A stretch of 64,000 nucleotides of DNA from positions 620,001 to 684,000 of the forward strand of contig NZ_CP119106.1 of NCBI RefSeq assembly GCF_029643425.1, read 5' to 3'. Shown in pieces: positions 16,267 to 25,249 of this stretch. The notes beneath the pieces are model-generated. The model saw nothing but the letters and a program-made list of their open reading frames with translations. It was not told the DNA's origin and did no database searches. Within the stretch, counting starts at the first letter, position 1, and every line of letters starts with the position of its first letter. Source of the stretch: Isoptericola sp. AK164. GTDB lineage: Bacteria; Actinomycetota; Actinomycetes; Actinomycetales; Cellulomonadaceae. The translations under genes and the position numbers were made by a program.

Positions 16267-17781
16267 CTACTTGGTGTCGGCGTCGACCCAGTCGAAGGTC
16301 TTCGTGACGGCCTTCTTCCACTCGCGGTACAGCCGCTCACGCTCGTCCTGCGGCATGGACGGCGTCCACCGCTGGCCCTCGACCCAGTTGTCGCGGACGT
16401 CCTGCTCGCCCTGCCAGAACCCGACGGCGATACCGGCGGCGTAGGCCGCACCGAGGGCCGTGGTCTCGGCGACCTCGGGCCGCACGACGTCGACCCCGAC
16501 CTGGTCGGCCTGGAACTGCATGAGCAGGTTGTTGGCGACCATGCCGCCGTCGACCTTGAGCTCGGTCAGGTCGACCCCGGAGTCGGCCCGCATGGCGTCC
16601 ATGACCTCGCGGGTCTGGAACGCGACGGCCTCGAGGGCGGCGCGGGCGACGTGGTTGCGGTTGACGTACCGCGTCAGACCGACGAGGGCACCGCGGGCGT
16701 CGGGGCGCCAGTACGGGGCGAACAGACCGGAGAACGCCGGGACGAAGTACGCCCCGCCGTTGTCGTCGACCTTGCCCGCGAGGTACTCGACGTCCGGGGC
16801 GTCGTCGAACAGGCCGAGGTTGTCCCGCAGCCACTGCACCAGCGACCCGGTGACGGCGATGGCTCCCTCGAGGGCGTAGACGGCGGGAGCGTCGCCGACC
16901 TTGTAGCAGACCGTGGTGAGCAGGCCGTTCTCGCTGGCCACCTTCTCCGTGCCGGTGTTGAGCAGCATGAAGTTGCCGGTGCCGTAGGTGTTCTTCGCGG
17001 TACCGACCTCGAAGCACGCCTGGCCGAAGGTGGCGGCCTGCTGGTCGCCGAGGATGCCGGCGATGGGCACTCCCGGGACCATGCCCTTGGCCCGGCCGTG
17101 GCCGTAGATCTCGGACGACGAGCGGATCTCCGGCAGCATCGACAGCGGGACGCCCATGTCCGCGGCGATGTCCTCGCGCCACGAGAGCGTGTCGAGGTCC
17201 ATGAGCATCGTGCGCGAGGCGTTGGTGACGTCGGTGACGTGGACGCCGCCCTCGGTCCCGCCGGTCATGTTCCACAGCACCCAGGTGTCGGTGTTGCCGA
17301 ACAGCAGGTCGCCGCGGTCGGCGGCCTCGCGGGCGCCCTCGACGTTCTCGAGGATCCAGGCGATCTTCGGTCCGGAGAAGTAGGTCGCCAGGGGCAGGCC
17401 GACGATCGACTTGTACTTCTCGGGCCCTTCGTCGCCGGCCAGGCGGTCGGCGATCGCCTGCGTCCGCGTGTCCTGCCAGACGATGGCGTTGTAGACCGGC
17501 TTGCCGGTGTTCTTGTCCCACACGACGGTGGTCTCGCGCTGGTTGGTGATGCCGACGGCGGCGATGTCGTCGTGCGAGAGGTTCGCGCGGGTGAGAGCGA
17601 GGCCGACGACCTCGCGGACGTTGTTCCAGATCTGCTCGGGGTTGTGCTCGACCCAGCCCGCCTGCGGGAAGATCTGGTCGTGCTCGAGCTGGCCGGTCGA
17701 GACGATCCGGCCGGAGTGGTCGAAGATGATCGCCCGGGAGCTCGTGGTGCCCTGGTCGATCGCGAGGACGTAGTCAGCCAT
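16267..17781 (-). CDS. glpK: Glycerol kinase
   Basis: 504-residue FGGY-family glycerol kinase, forming sn-glycerol 3-phosphate from glycerol and ATP in the cytoplasm. The N-terminus [12 protein letters not shown] (phosphate 1), TNQRET, WQDTRT (glycerol contacts), [23 protein letters not shown] and VDGGMVANN (ATP domain) are all present. The length equals that of typical GlpK. The ATG follows GGACCCACC and is the third gene of glpD-glpF-glpK, 61 nt after glpF. Transcription probably comes from upstream of glpD, controlled by the divergent SorC-type regulator. Confidence 0.97.
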   Translation of the reverse strand: MADYVLAIDQGTTSSRAIIFDHSGRIVSTGQLEHDQIFPQAGWVEHNPEQIWNNVREVVGLALTRANLSHDDIAAVGITNQRETTVVWDKNTGKPVYNAIVWQDTRTQAIADRLAGDEGPEKYKSIVGLPLATYFSGPKIAWILENVEGAREAADRGDLLFGNTDTWVLWNMTGGTEGGVHVTDVTNASRTMLMDLDTLSWREDIAADMGVPLSMLPEIRSSSEIYGHGRAKGMVPGVPIAGILGDQQAATFGQACFEVGTAKNTYGTGNFMLLNTGTEKVASENGLLTTVCYKVGDAPAVYALEGAIAVTGSLVQWLRDNLGLFDDAPDVEYLAGKVDDNGGAYFVPAFSGLFAPYWRPDARGALVGLTRYVNRNHVARAALEAVAFQTREVMDAMRADSGVDLTELKVDGGMVANNLLMQFQADQVGVDVVRPEVAETTALGAAYAAGIAVGFWQGEQDVRDNWVEGQRWTPSMPQDERERLYREWKKAVTKTFDWVDADTK

Positions 17782-17842
17782 GGTGGGTCCTTCGTGTCGT
17801 TCGTGCGTCGTTGCGGTAGGTGGTGGTGGTCGTGCGGGCGTC

Positions 17843-18577
17843 TCAGCCGAAGGCGACCACGGGGGCGAGCAAGCCGGCGAGCACGCCGCCGACGATCGGG
17901 CCGAGGACCGGCACCCAGGAGTAGCCCCAGTCGCTGGATCCCTTGCCCTTGATCGGCAGCAGCGCGTGCGCGATGCGGGGACCGAGGTCACGGGCCGGGT
18001 TGATGGCGTAGCCGGTGGGGCCACCGAGGCTTGCACCGATCCCGACCACCAGCAGGGCGACGGCGAGCGGTCCGATGTCACCGGGCCAGTTGCCGAAGTT
18101 CAGCACCACGAACACCAGCACGAAGGTGCCGATGACCTCGGTGACGAAGTTCCACGGGTAGGAGCGGATCTCCGGTCCGGTGGAGAAGACCGCGAGCTTC
18201 GTCGCCGCCGGGGCCTCCTCGTCGAAGTGCTTCTTGTAGGCGAGGAACGCGATCGCCGAACCGAGCGCCGCGCCGACGATCTGTGCACCGATGTAGGTGA
18301 CGCCGTTCGCCAGCGTGACGGGGATACCGGGGCCGAACTCCGCGGCGCCGCTGGCCCAGATGCCGAAGGTGACGGCCGGGTTGATGTGCGCGCCGCTCGC
18401 GAAGGCGACGTACACACCGGAGAACACACCCAGGCCCCATCCGAAGTTGATGAGCAGCCATCCCCCGTTGAAGCCCTTGTTCTTGGGCAGGATGACGTTC
18501 GCCACCACGCCGGCACCGAGGAGCAGCAGCATCCCGGTCCCGAGCATCTCGGTGACGAAGAGTTCGCCTGTTGACAT
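17843..18577 (-). CDS. glpF: Glycerol facilitator (aquaglyceroporin)
   Basis: 244-residue MIP channel with six membrane segments and both half-helix motifs: GAHINPAVT (first NPA) and [13 protein letters not shown] (second NPA, with the Asp that marks aquaglyceroporins). A glycerol-type selectivity filter is therefore expected, giving passive glycerol entry. It lies between glpD and glpK on the same strand. The 123-bp gap to glpD contains hairpins that may tune relative expression. Confidence 0.95.
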   Translation of the reverse strand: MSTGELFVTEMLGTGMLLLLGAGVVANVILPKNKGFNGGWLLINFGWGLGVFSGVYVAFASGAHINPAVTFGIWASGAAEFGPGIPVTLANGVTYIGAQIVGAALGSAIAFLAYKKHFDEEAPAATKLAVFSTGPEIRSYPWNFVTEVIGTFVLVFVVLNFGNWPGDIGPLAVALLVVGIGASLGGPTGYAINPARDLGPRIAHALLPIKGKGSSDWGYSWVPVLGPIVGGVLAGLLAPVVAFG

Positions 18578-18655
18578 CGTCGTCTCGCTTTCTTGGTCTC
18601 CCGGGACCTCGCCCGGGTCGTCGTGCCGCGGCAGCGGTGCCGCGACGTACCGGTC

Positions 18656-18693
18656 CCGGCCCGGTCACCACCAGCAGGTGGCGGCCGGGCCGG
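18656..18693 (-). terminator. Hairpin between glpD and glpF
   Basis: Arms CCGGCCCGG (18656-18664) and CCGGGCCGG (18685-18693) with an inner CACC/GGTG pair, just past the glpD stop. No T-tract; could attenuate or stabilise the 3' end of glpD mRNA. Confidence 0.45.
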
Positions 18694-18700
18694 AGTCTTC

Positions 18701-20443
18701 TCAGGTGCGCAGCGGCCGCATCGACGCCACGTCACCGGCCCTGCCGCGCGCGGCGGCAGCGCCCTCGTCGTCGGGCGCGGCGGCTGCCGCGTCCTCGGCC
18801 TCGGCCCGGGCGGTGTAGCTGTCGATCTCGCTCTGCTTCGTGGCGTCGTCCCAGCCCAGCAGGGGTGCGACGACGTCGGCGATCTCGGGCAGCGCGGCCC
18901 GGCCCTTGTCCGCCACCTCGTAGACGAGCCGCGTCCGGCGGACCAGCAGGTCCTCCAGGTGCAGCGCGCCCTCGTGGCTGACGGCGTAGTGGATCTCCGC
19001 GCGCAGGTAGGCCGGCGCGTGCTCGAGCGGCTCGGCGAGCGTGGGGTCCTCCTCGCACAGCGTGACGAGCTCGCGCAGCGCGGAGCCGTACCGGTGCAGG
19101 AGGTGGTCGACCATCGCCGGGCTCCAGCCGTACCGCTGCGCCCACGACCGGGCCTGGCGCCGGACGGCGGACAGCCCGACCGCGCCGACGAGCGGGATCT
19201 GGTGGGTCACCGACGGCAGGGCGTGCGCCCGCTGGCCGATGGCGAAGTCCACGGCGTCCTTGGCCATGACGCGGTAGGTGGTCAGCTTGCCGCCGGCGAT
19301 GACGGTCAGGCCGGGCGCGGGGGAGGCGACGGTGTGCTCGCGCGAGACCTTCGCCGAGCTCGTGCCCTCCTTGGTGCCCGGCTGCAGCAGCGGGCGCAGG
19401 CCGGCGTAGGTGCCGATGACGTCCTCGCGCGTGAGCGGGTGGGCCAGCACGGCGTTGGCGTGGTCGAGCACGTAGTCGATGTCGGCGGCCGTGGCCACCG
19501 GGTGCACCGGGTCCAGCTCCCACGGGGTGTCCGTGGTGCCGATGATCCAGTACCGGGACCAGGGGATGATGAACAGCACCGACTTCTCGGTCTGCAGGAT
19601 CAGGCCGACCTGCCCCTTGATGCGCTCCCGGGGGACGACGATGTGGATGCCCTTGGAGGCCAGCACGTGCAGGCCCCCCTCGTCGCCGGCGAGGGCCTCG
19701 GTGTCCTCGGTCCACACGCCGGTGGCGTTGATGACGTGCCGCGCGCGGACGGTGATCTCGCGACCGGTCTCCAGGTCGACGACGACGGCCCCGTTGACCG
19801 TGCCCGTGGCGCTCTTGGTGAGCTCGACGACCTGGGTGCGGGTCGCGGCGTGGGCGCCGTAGTCGACGGCGGTGCGCACGAGGGTCGCGACCAGGCGCGA
19901 GTCGTCCACCGACGCGTCCCAGTACTGGACGGCGCCGATGGCGGCCTCGTGCGCCAGGTCGGGGAACTTGCGGCTGATCTGCCGGCGCGTCAGGTGCCGG
20001 TGCAGCGGCATCGCGCGCTTGCCGGGGGCGACCGAGGCGAGGGTGTCGTACAGGGCGATGCCGGCGCCGACGTAGGCGCGTTCCCACATGCGGTGCTCGA
20101 GCGGGTACAGGAACGGGACCGGCTTGACGAGGTGCGGGGCGAGCTCCTTGAGGAGCAGGTCGCGCTCGGTCAGGGCCTCGTGGACGAGGGAGAAGTCGAG
20201 CATCTGCAGGTAGCGCAGACCGCCGTGGACGAGCTTGCTGGACCAGCTCGAGGTGCCGGCGGACCAGTCCTGGGCCTCGACGATCGCGGTGGACAGGCCG
20301 CGGGTGACGGCGTCGAGCGCGATGCCGGCGCCGGTGACGCCGCCGCCGATGACGAGGACGTCGAGCTCGGTGGCGGAGTCCTGCGAGCTCTCGAGCGCCG
20401 CCAGGGCGCGGGTGCGTGACTCGGCAGTGAGTCGGGAGGCCAT
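18701..20443 (-). CDS. glpD: Aerobic glycerol-3-phosphate dehydrogenase (FAD)
   Basis: 580-residue FAD-dependent dehydrogenase of the GlpD/GlpA family, oxidising glycerol 3-phosphate to DHAP and reducing membrane quinone (here menaquinone). The FAD dinucleotide motif VLVIGGGVTGAGIALDA starts near residue 28; SAGTSSWSSKLVHGGLRYL (substrate/FAD loop), YWDASVDDSRLV, GVWTED and the GGKLTTYR block are typical. The C-terminal cap domain is complete and followed by an Ala/acidic tail. The ATG at 20443 is preceded by CGAGAGGAGC. First gene of the operon, divergent from the SorC regulator. Confidence 0.96.
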   Translation of the reverse strand: MASRLTAESRTRALAALESSQDSATELDVLVIGGGVTGAGIALDAVTRGLSTAIVEAQDWSAGTSSWSSKLVHGGLRYLQMLDFSLVHEALTERDLLLKELAPHLVKPVPFLYPLEHRMWERAYVGAGIALYDTLASVAPGKRAMPLHRHLTRRQISRKFPDLAHEAAIGAVQYWDASVDDSRLVATLVRTAVDYGAHAATRTQVVELTKSATGTVNGAVVVDLETGREITVRARHVINATGVWTEDTEALAGDEGGLHVLASKGIHIVVPRERIKGQVGLILQTEKSVLFIIPWSRYWIIGTTDTPWELDPVHPVATAADIDYVLDHANAVLAHPLTREDVIGTYAGLRPLLQPGTKEGTSSAKVSREHTVASPAPGLTVIAGGKLTTYRVMAKDAVDFAIGQRAHALPSVTHQIPLVGAVGLSAVRRQARSWAQRYGWSPAMVDHLLHRYGSALRELVTLCEEDPTLAEPLEHAPAYLRAEIHYAVSHEGALHLEDLLVRRTRLVYEVADKGRAALPEIADVVAPLLGWDDATKQSEIDSYTARAEAEDAAAAAPDDEGAAAARGRAGDVASMRPLRT

Positions 20444-20489
20444 CGGTCGTGCTCCTCTCGGTCGGGCAGGTACCCAGAGCAACACCGGT

Positions 20490-20523
20490 CGAACGTTCTC
20501 GCAAGCGGGATGCACGAACGTGC
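20490..20523. promoter_or_regulatory. Candidate operator pair between glpD and the SorC regulator
   Basis: CGAACGTTC (20490-20498, containing the perfect palindrome GAACGTTC) and CGAACGTGC (20515-20523, within GCACGAACGTGC) share CGAACGT with a 25-bp period. Their position between divergent genes suits dual control of glp and autoregulation. Confidence 0.5.
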
Positions 20524-20542
20524 AAACGCGCGGCGATCGCGC

Positions 20543-20548
20543 CATGCT
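20543..20548 (+). promoter_or_regulatory. Weak -10 box CATGCT of the SorC regulator
   Basis: CATGCT, six bases, then GTG at 20555; it supports that start over the ATG at 20510. Confidence 0.35.
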
Positions 20549-20554
20549 GGTCCG

Positions 20555-21508
20555 GTGACGACCGATCGGGAGCGGGACGTGGTCATGGCGGCGACCATGT
20601 ACTACCTGCAGGACATGAAGATGGAGTCGATCGCGAGGCACCTGCGCACCTCGCGGTCGACGGTCTCGCGGCTGCTCAAGAGGGCGCGGGAGACCGGCGT
20701 CGTCGAGATCACGCTGCGCCCGACGCACACGCGTGCACCCGGGCTGGGGCAGCGGCTCGCGGCGGAGCACGACATCGACACCTACGTCGTGCCTGTCCCG
20801 GACGCCGCCGACGACGCGGAGCGGCTCCGGCAGGTGGCCCGCACGACGGCGCGACTCGTGACCCGGTGGTTCGACTCCGACATGGTCCTGGGCATCGCCT
20901 GGGGCACGACGCTGGCCGCCGTCGCGGAGCACCTCATGGACAAGCCCACGCGAGGGTCCGCCGTCGTCCAGCTCAACGGCGCGGCCAACAACCGCACCTC
21001 GGGGGTCGCCTACGCCGGCGACCTGCTCGACCGGATCGCGGCGACCTTCGAGGCCCAGGCGCACCCGTTCCCGGTGCCCGCCTTCTTCGACTTCGCCGAG
21101 ACCCGCGACGCGATGTGGCGGGAGCGGTCGGTGCGCCGCGTGCTGGACGTGCAGGCCCGGACCGACCTCGCCGTGTTCTCCGTCGGGGCGCTGACCGGCG
21201 GCGTCCCGTCGCACGTGTACACCGCGGGCTACCTCGAGCCCGAGGACGTGGCGGCGCTGGAGGCCGCCGACGTCGTCGGGGACGTCTGCACGGTGTTCCT
21301 GCGCCCCGACGGGTCGTTCCGCGACATCGCCATCAACGCCCGGGCGACGGGCCCCACGCCCGACCAGCTGCGGCGGTTCCGTCGTCGCCTGTGCGCCGCC
21401 GCGGGCGACAACAAGGTCGCACCGCTGCGGGCGGCGCTCGCCGCCGGCGTCGTCACCGACCTGGTGATCGACGAGATCACCGCAGCGCGGCTCGTCGGCC
21501 AGGACTGA
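20555..21508 (+). CDS. SorC/DeoR-family sugar-binding transcriptional regulator
   Basis: 317-residue SorC-family regulator. N-terminal helix-turn-helix (AATMYYLQDMKMESIARHL, TSRSTVSRLLKRARETGVVEI) is followed by the SorC effector domain, which resembles sugar-phosphate isomerases (VLGIAWGTTLAAVAEHL; GSAVVQLNG; FSVGALTGG; GDVCTVFLRPDG). Such proteins bind phosphorylated sugars or trioses as tetramers. Being divergent from glpD-glpF-glpK it is probably the glycerol regulator, perhaps sensing glycerol 3-phosphate or DHAP (inference). Actinomycete glycerol operons are better known with IclR-type GylR, so this is a different regulator class. Confidence 0.87.
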   Translation: MTTDRERDVVMAATMYYLQDMKMESIARHLRTSRSTVSRLLKRARETGVVEITLRPTHTRAPGLGQRLAAEHDIDTYVVPVPDAADDAERLRQVARTTARLVTRWFDSDMVLGIAWGTTLAAVAEHLMDKPTRGSAVVQLNGAANNRTSGVAYAGDLLDRIAATFEAQAHPFPVPAFFDFAETRDAMWRERSVRRVLDVQARTDLAVFSVGALTGGVPSHVYTAGYLEPEDVAALEAADVVGDVCTVFLRPDGSFRDIAINARATGPTPDQLRRFRRRLCAAAGDNKVAPLRAALAAGVVTDLVIDEITAARLVGQD

Positions 21509-21532
21509 CGACTCCCGCGGGCCCCGGTGCGC

Positions 21533-21556
21533 CCGGCGGTTCTGCGGGACCGCCGG
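21533..21556 (+). terminator. Hairpin after the SorC regulator gene
   Basis: CCGGCGGT / ACCGCCGG arms with an 8-nt loop, 25 nt past the stop and just upstream of the next promoter. No T-tract. Confidence 0.45.
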
Positions 21557-21569
21557 CGGGCGGCGCGCG

Positions 21570-21575
21570 TAGGGT
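21570..21575 (+). promoter_or_regulatory. -10 box TAGGGT, leaderless promoter of the ArgA-like gene
   Basis: TAGGGT, six bases, then GTG at 21582. Confidence 0.5.
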
Positions 21576-21581
21576 TCTGAC

Positions 21582-22100
21582 GTGCCCCACCACCAGAACG
21601 CGCCCTTCCGCATCCGGCCCGCGCTCCCTGCGGACATCCGCGGCGTGCGCGACCTGGTGGCGCCCTACGCCGCCGAGCGGATCCTGCTGGCCAAGGAGCT
21701 GGTCGGCTACTACGAGTCGGTGCAGGAGTTCCTGGTGGCCGACGCCGGGCCGGACGGGCTGGTCGGCTGCGGTGCCCTGCACGTGATGTGGTCCGATCTC
21801 GCCGAGATCCGCACGCTCGCCGTCGACCCGACGTGGAAGGGGCGCGGGCTCGGGCACGCGCTGGTGGAGGAGCTGATCCTGCGGGCGCGCCAGATGGGTC
21901 TGCAGCGCCTGTTCTGCCTGACCTTCGAGGTGGAATTCTTCGCCGCGCACGGGTTCCACGAGATCGACGGCACGCCCGTGACCGGCGAGGTGTACACCGA
22001 GCTGCTGCGGTCGCACGACGACGGTGTCGCCGAGTTCCTCGACCTCGCGCGGGTGAAGCCGAACACCCTCGGCAACACCCGCATGCTCCTGGACCTCTGA
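21582..22100 (+). CDS. Amino-acid N-acetyltransferase (short GNAT ArgA type)
   Basis: 172-residue GNAT acetyltransferase resembling the actinobacterial stand-alone N-acetylglutamate synthase (Rv2747-like), which starts arginine biosynthesis by acetylating glutamate or glutamine. Motif A for acetyl-CoA is GRGLGHALVEEL; LAEIRTLAVDPTWKGRG precedes it and LFCLTFEVEFFAAHGFHEIDG follows. There is no amino-acid kinase domain as in classical ArgA. The GTG start fits a leaderless promoter. There are no other arg genes nearby, which is usual for this gene in actinobacteria. Confidence 0.83.
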   Translation: MPHHQNAPFRIRPALPADIRGVRDLVAPYAAERILLAKELVGYYESVQEFLVADAGPDGLVGCGALHVMWSDLAEIRTLAVDPTWKGRGLGHALVEELILRARQMGLQRLFCLTFEVEFFAAHGFHEIDGTPVTGEVYTELLRSHDDGVAEFLDLARVKPNTLGNTRMLLDL

Positions 22101-22110
22101 CCCGGCCGGG

Positions 22111-23181
22111 TCAGGAGGGCGGCGGGGCCGTGCTCGCCCGCTCGACGATCCGCACCGGGACCAGGGTGGTCCCGTGGTCGGCCGCACCGGCGTCGAGCCG
22201 CTGCAGGACCAGCTCGACGCACCGCCGTCCGACCTCGGCGAAGTCCTGGTGGATGGTGGTCAGCGGCGGTCGGTAGGCCACGGCGTCGGGGACGTCGTCG
22301 AACCCGACGACGCTGACGTCGTCGGGGACCGCGCGTCCCGACTCGGCGAGGGCACGCATCAGCCCGAGCGCCATCTGGTCGTTGGCGGCGAAGACGGCGG
22401 TGGCGTCGGTGCGCGCGATCTCGCGGCCCACCTCGTACCCGGACCAGGCGCTCCAGTCCCCCCGGTAGACCTCGGGGACCTCGCACCCGGCGTCGGTGAG
22501 GGTGCGCCGCCACGCGTCCTCGCGACGCTGGCCGGCGAAGGACTGCTCCGGGCCCGCCAGGTGCACGACCGTGCGGTGACCGAGGTCGAGCAGGTGCTGC
22601 ACGGCCGTGCGACTGCCGTCCGCCTGGTCGGTGTCGATGACGGGATACCGGTCGTCGGCGTCGGAGTCGGCCACGACGACGGGGACGCCGTCCGGCAGGG
22701 TGAGGTCGGCCGCGTCGAGCAGGTGCACCTCCATCAGCAGGATGACGGCGTCCACGGCGAGCTCGCCGAGCCGGGTGAAGGCGCCGCGCACGCCGCCCTG
22801 GGTCGGGGCCTCGACCGGGATCACCGTGATGGCGTAGCCCTGGGCGGCGGCGGACGTCGCGATGGCCTCGAGGGTGCGCACGTTGCCGGTGGTGGACAGC
22901 GAGAAGAGGATGACGCCGATCGTGCGGAACCGGCCGCTGCGCAGCGCCCGCGCCGCGCTGTTCGGTCGGTAGCCCAGCTCGGCCATCGCGTCGAGGACCT
23001 GGCGCCGCGTCGCCTCGACGACGCCGGGGTACCCGTTCGACACGCGGGAGACCGTCTGCGAGGACACCCCGGCGCGGCGTGCGACGTCGGCCATCGAGAC
23101 CCGTCGGACGGGCGCTGGGGGGAGCGGGCGGACGGCCGCGGGCGCAGCGGCGCCCGGGTCCTCGGTGATCCGCTCGGTCAC
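22111..23181 (-). CDS. LacI-family transcriptional repressor
   Basis: 356-residue LacI/GalR repressor. After a ~28-residue Pro/Ala-rich extension the HTH reads SMADVARRAGVSSQTVSRV with hinge helix RPNSAARALRSGR, followed by a periplasmic-binding-protein-like domain (TIGVILFSL, VIDTDQADGSRTAVQHLLDLGHR, VFAANDQMALGLMRAL, VSVVGFDDVP). The GTG start follows CGAGGAGC. It is divergent from a sugar ABC transporter / beta-galactosidase operon, with two identical 16-bp operator candidates in between, so it should repress that operon until a galactoside or breakdown product binds, and also itself. Confidence 0.92.
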   Translation of the reverse strand: MTERITEDPGAAAPAAVRPLPPAPVRRVSMADVARRAGVSSQTVSRVSNGYPGVVEATRRQVLDAMAELGYRPNSAARALRSGRFRTIGVILFSLSTTGNVRTLEAIATSAAAQGYAITVIPVEAPTQGGVRGAFTRLGELAVDAVILLMEVHLLDAADLTLPDGVPVVVADSDADDRYPVIDTDQADGSRTAVQHLLDLGHRTVVHLAGPEQSFAGQRREDAWRRTLTDAGCEVPEVYRGDWSAWSGYEVGREIARTDATAVFAANDQMALGLMRALAESGRAVPDDVSVVGFDDVPDAVAYRPPLTTIHQDFAEVGRRCVELVLQRLDAGAADHGTTLVPVRIVERASTAPPPS

Positions 23182-23266
23182 GGTGCTGCTCCTCGGGTCT
23201 CGGCGACGGTGCCGCTCCGCTGGGGTTGACGACCGCCGGGGGGCGGGTGCACGATCACCCTAGTCC

Positions 23267-23282
23267 ATGTTTACGTCAACAT
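23267..23282. promoter_or_regulatory. LacI-type operator O1
   Basis: ATGTTTACGTCAACAT, an imperfect palindrome with a central CG as in LacI-family sites. An identical copy lies 34 bp downstream. Confidence 0.75.
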
Positions 23283-23300
23283 CCGTCACCGCGGATCGCG

Positions 23301-23316
23301 ATGTTTACGTCAACAT
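23301..23316. promoter_or_regulatory. LacI-type operator O2
   Basis: Second exact copy of ATGTTTACGTCAACAT, ending 36 bp before the first permease gene. Two sites with 34-bp centre spacing could be bound together. Confidence 0.75.
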
Positions 23317-23352
23317 CGGAAGCCGACCATCCCTTCGAGGAAGACGAGGACC

Positions 23353-24270
23353 ATGACGACGACGTCTCCCGTGGCGACACCCGTCGCCGCTCCGGCCTGG
23401 CGCCGTTCACGGCGCCGTTGGGTCGGATGGCAGTTCATCGGGCCGTTCATGGCCGTGTTCGCCCTGGTGTTCCTGGCCCCGATCGCCTACTCGATCTACC
23501 TCTCGGTCTTCCGCACGCAGCTCGTCGGCGGGACGTCGTTCGTCGGGTTCGACAACTACCGGCAGGCGCTGACCGACCCGCTGTTCTGGGACGGCCTCGG
23601 GCGGGTCTCGCTGTTCCTCGTCGTGCAGGTGCCGATCATGCTCGGCATCGCCCTGCTCGTCGCGCTCGCCATCGACGGCGGGCGGCTCTACGGCAAGAGC
23701 TTCTTCCGCATCTCGATCTTCATGCCGTACGCGGTCCCTGCCGTCGTCGCCTCCCTGATGTGGGGCTTCATGTACGGCACCCGCTTCGGGCTGGTCGGCA
23801 ACCTCAACGATCTGCTCGGGACCGCCATCCCCGACCCGCTGTCGCCCGACCTCATCCTGGCCGCGATCGGCAACATCGTGACCTGGGAGTTCGTCGGCTA
23901 CAACATGCTGATCTTCTACTCCGCGCTGCGCGTCGTGCCGCACTCGCTGTACGAGGCCGCGGAGATCGACGGGGCGTCGCAGTGGCAGGTGGTCCGGGCC
24001 ATCAAGATCCCCGCGATCCGCGGCGCCCTGGTGATCGCGACGATCTTCTCGATCATCGGCAGCTTCCAGCTCTTCAATGAGCCGAGCATCCTGCAGAGCC
24101 TCGCACCCAACGCGATCACGACGTCGTACACCCCGAACCTCTACGCCTACTCGCTGTCGTTCTCCGGCCAGCAGTACAACTACTCCGCGACGGTCGCCAT
24201 CATCATGGGCCTGATCACGATGGTGATCGCCTACGTGGTGCAGCTGCGCGGCATGCGCAAGGAGTCCTGA
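23353..24270 (+). CDS. Sugar ABC transporter permease (MalF/LacF-like)
   Basis: 305-residue inner-membrane permease of the CUT1 family with six membrane segments. The EAA loop is visible as YEAAEIDGASQWQVVRAIKIPAIRG, which contacts the ATPase. The Thr/Pro-rich N-terminus is cytoplasmic. First gene of the operon; GAGGACC precedes the ATG. Likely imports a galactoside or beta-galacto-oligosaccharide, judged by the linked GH42 enzyme (inference). Confidence 0.92.
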   Translation: MTTTSPVATPVAAPAWRRSRRRWVGWQFIGPFMAVFALVFLAPIAYSIYLSVFRTQLVGGTSFVGFDNYRQALTDPLFWDGLGRVSLFLVVQVPIMLGIALLVALAIDGGRLYGKSFFRISIFMPYAVPAVVASLMWGFMYGTRFGLVGNLNDLLGTAIPDPLSPDLILAAIGNIVTWEFVGYNMLIFYSALRVVPHSLYEAAEIDGASQWQVVRAIKIPAIRGALVIATIFSIIGSFQLFNEPSILQSLAPNAITTSYTPNLYAYSLSFSGQQYNYSATVAIIMGLITMVIAYVVQLRGMRKES

Positions 24271-24272
24271 CG

Positions 24273-25190
24273 ATGACCGCCCTCACCGCGTCCGCCACCG
24301 GCCGTCCCAGCCCCCGGCTGCGCTCCACGCTGCGCCCCGACCGTCCCCGCCGGCCGCGCAGCACGCTGACGACCGTCCTGACCGGGATCGTCCTGGTCTA
24401 CTCCCTGGTGCCGCTCGTCTGGCTCGTCATCAACGCCACCAAGACCCAGGCCGACCTGTTCACGTCCTTCGGGCTCTGGTTCGGCGCGGACTTCGCCCTG
24501 TGGCAGAACGTCGTCGACACGCTGACCTACGACGACGGCATCTTCCTGCGCTGGTTCGGCAACACGTTGCTGTACGTGGTGCTCGGGGCCGGCGGCGCCA
24601 CCTTCCTGGCGATCCTCGGGGGGTACGGGCTGGCGAAGTTCGACTTCCCCGGCAAGCGCTGGGTGTTCGCGATCGTCATCGGCGCCGTCGCCGTGCCCGG
24701 CACCGCGCTCGCGGTGCCGACCTTCCTGATGTTCAGCCAGATGGGACTGACCAACACCCCGTGGTCGGTCATCATCCCGTCGCTCATCGCACCGTTCGGG
24801 CTCTACCTGATGTGGACGTTCTCGGCCGAGGCGATCCCCACCGAGCTCCTCGAGGCCGCCCGCATGGACGGCTCCGGCGAGTTCCGGACGTTCTTCCGCA
24901 TCAGCCTGCCCCTGCTCGCGCCCGGCATCGTCACCGTCCTGCTGTTCACGATGGTCGCGACCTGGAACAACTACTTCCTGCCGCTGATCATGCTGCGCGA
25001 CAGCTCCTGGTACCCGCTGACCCTGGGCCTCAACGCCTGGAACGCCCAGGCCGCCACCGCCGGCGGCGAGGCCATCTTCAACCTCGTGATCACCGGTTCC
25101 CTGCTGACGATCCTTCCGCTCATCGTCGCCTTCCTCCTGCTCCAGCGCTACTGGCAGTCGGGTCTGGCCGCCGGAGGCGTCAAGGAGTGA
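24273..25190 (+). CDS. Sugar ABC transporter permease (MalG/LacG-like)
   Basis: 305-residue partner permease of the CUT1 family with six membrane segments and EAA loop LEAARMDGSGEFRTFFRISLP. Starts two bases after the first permease stop. The periplasmic/transmembrane pattern (IVLVYSLVPLVWLVINATK at the N-terminus, VAFLLLQRYWQSGLAAGGVKE at the C-terminus) is typical. Forms the heterodimeric channel with the preceding gene. Confidence 0.92.
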   Translation: MTALTASATGRPSPRLRSTLRPDRPRRPRSTLTTVLTGIVLVYSLVPLVWLVINATKTQADLFTSFGLWFGADFALWQNVVDTLTYDDGIFLRWFGNTLLYVVLGAGGATFLAILGGYGLAKFDFPGKRWVFAIVIGAVAVPGTALAVPTFLMFSQMGLTNTPWSVIIPSLIAPFGLYLMWTFSAEAIPTELLEAARMDGSGEFRTFFRISLPLLAPGIVTVLLFTMVATWNNYFLPLIMLRDSSWYPLTLGLNAWNAQAATAGGEAIFNLVITGSLLTILPLIVAFLLLQRYWQSGLAAGGVKE

Positions 25191-25249
25191 GCCCGGCACC
25201 CGCGCACCACCCCACCGACCGCACCGAACAACGAAGTGAGGACTCCACC

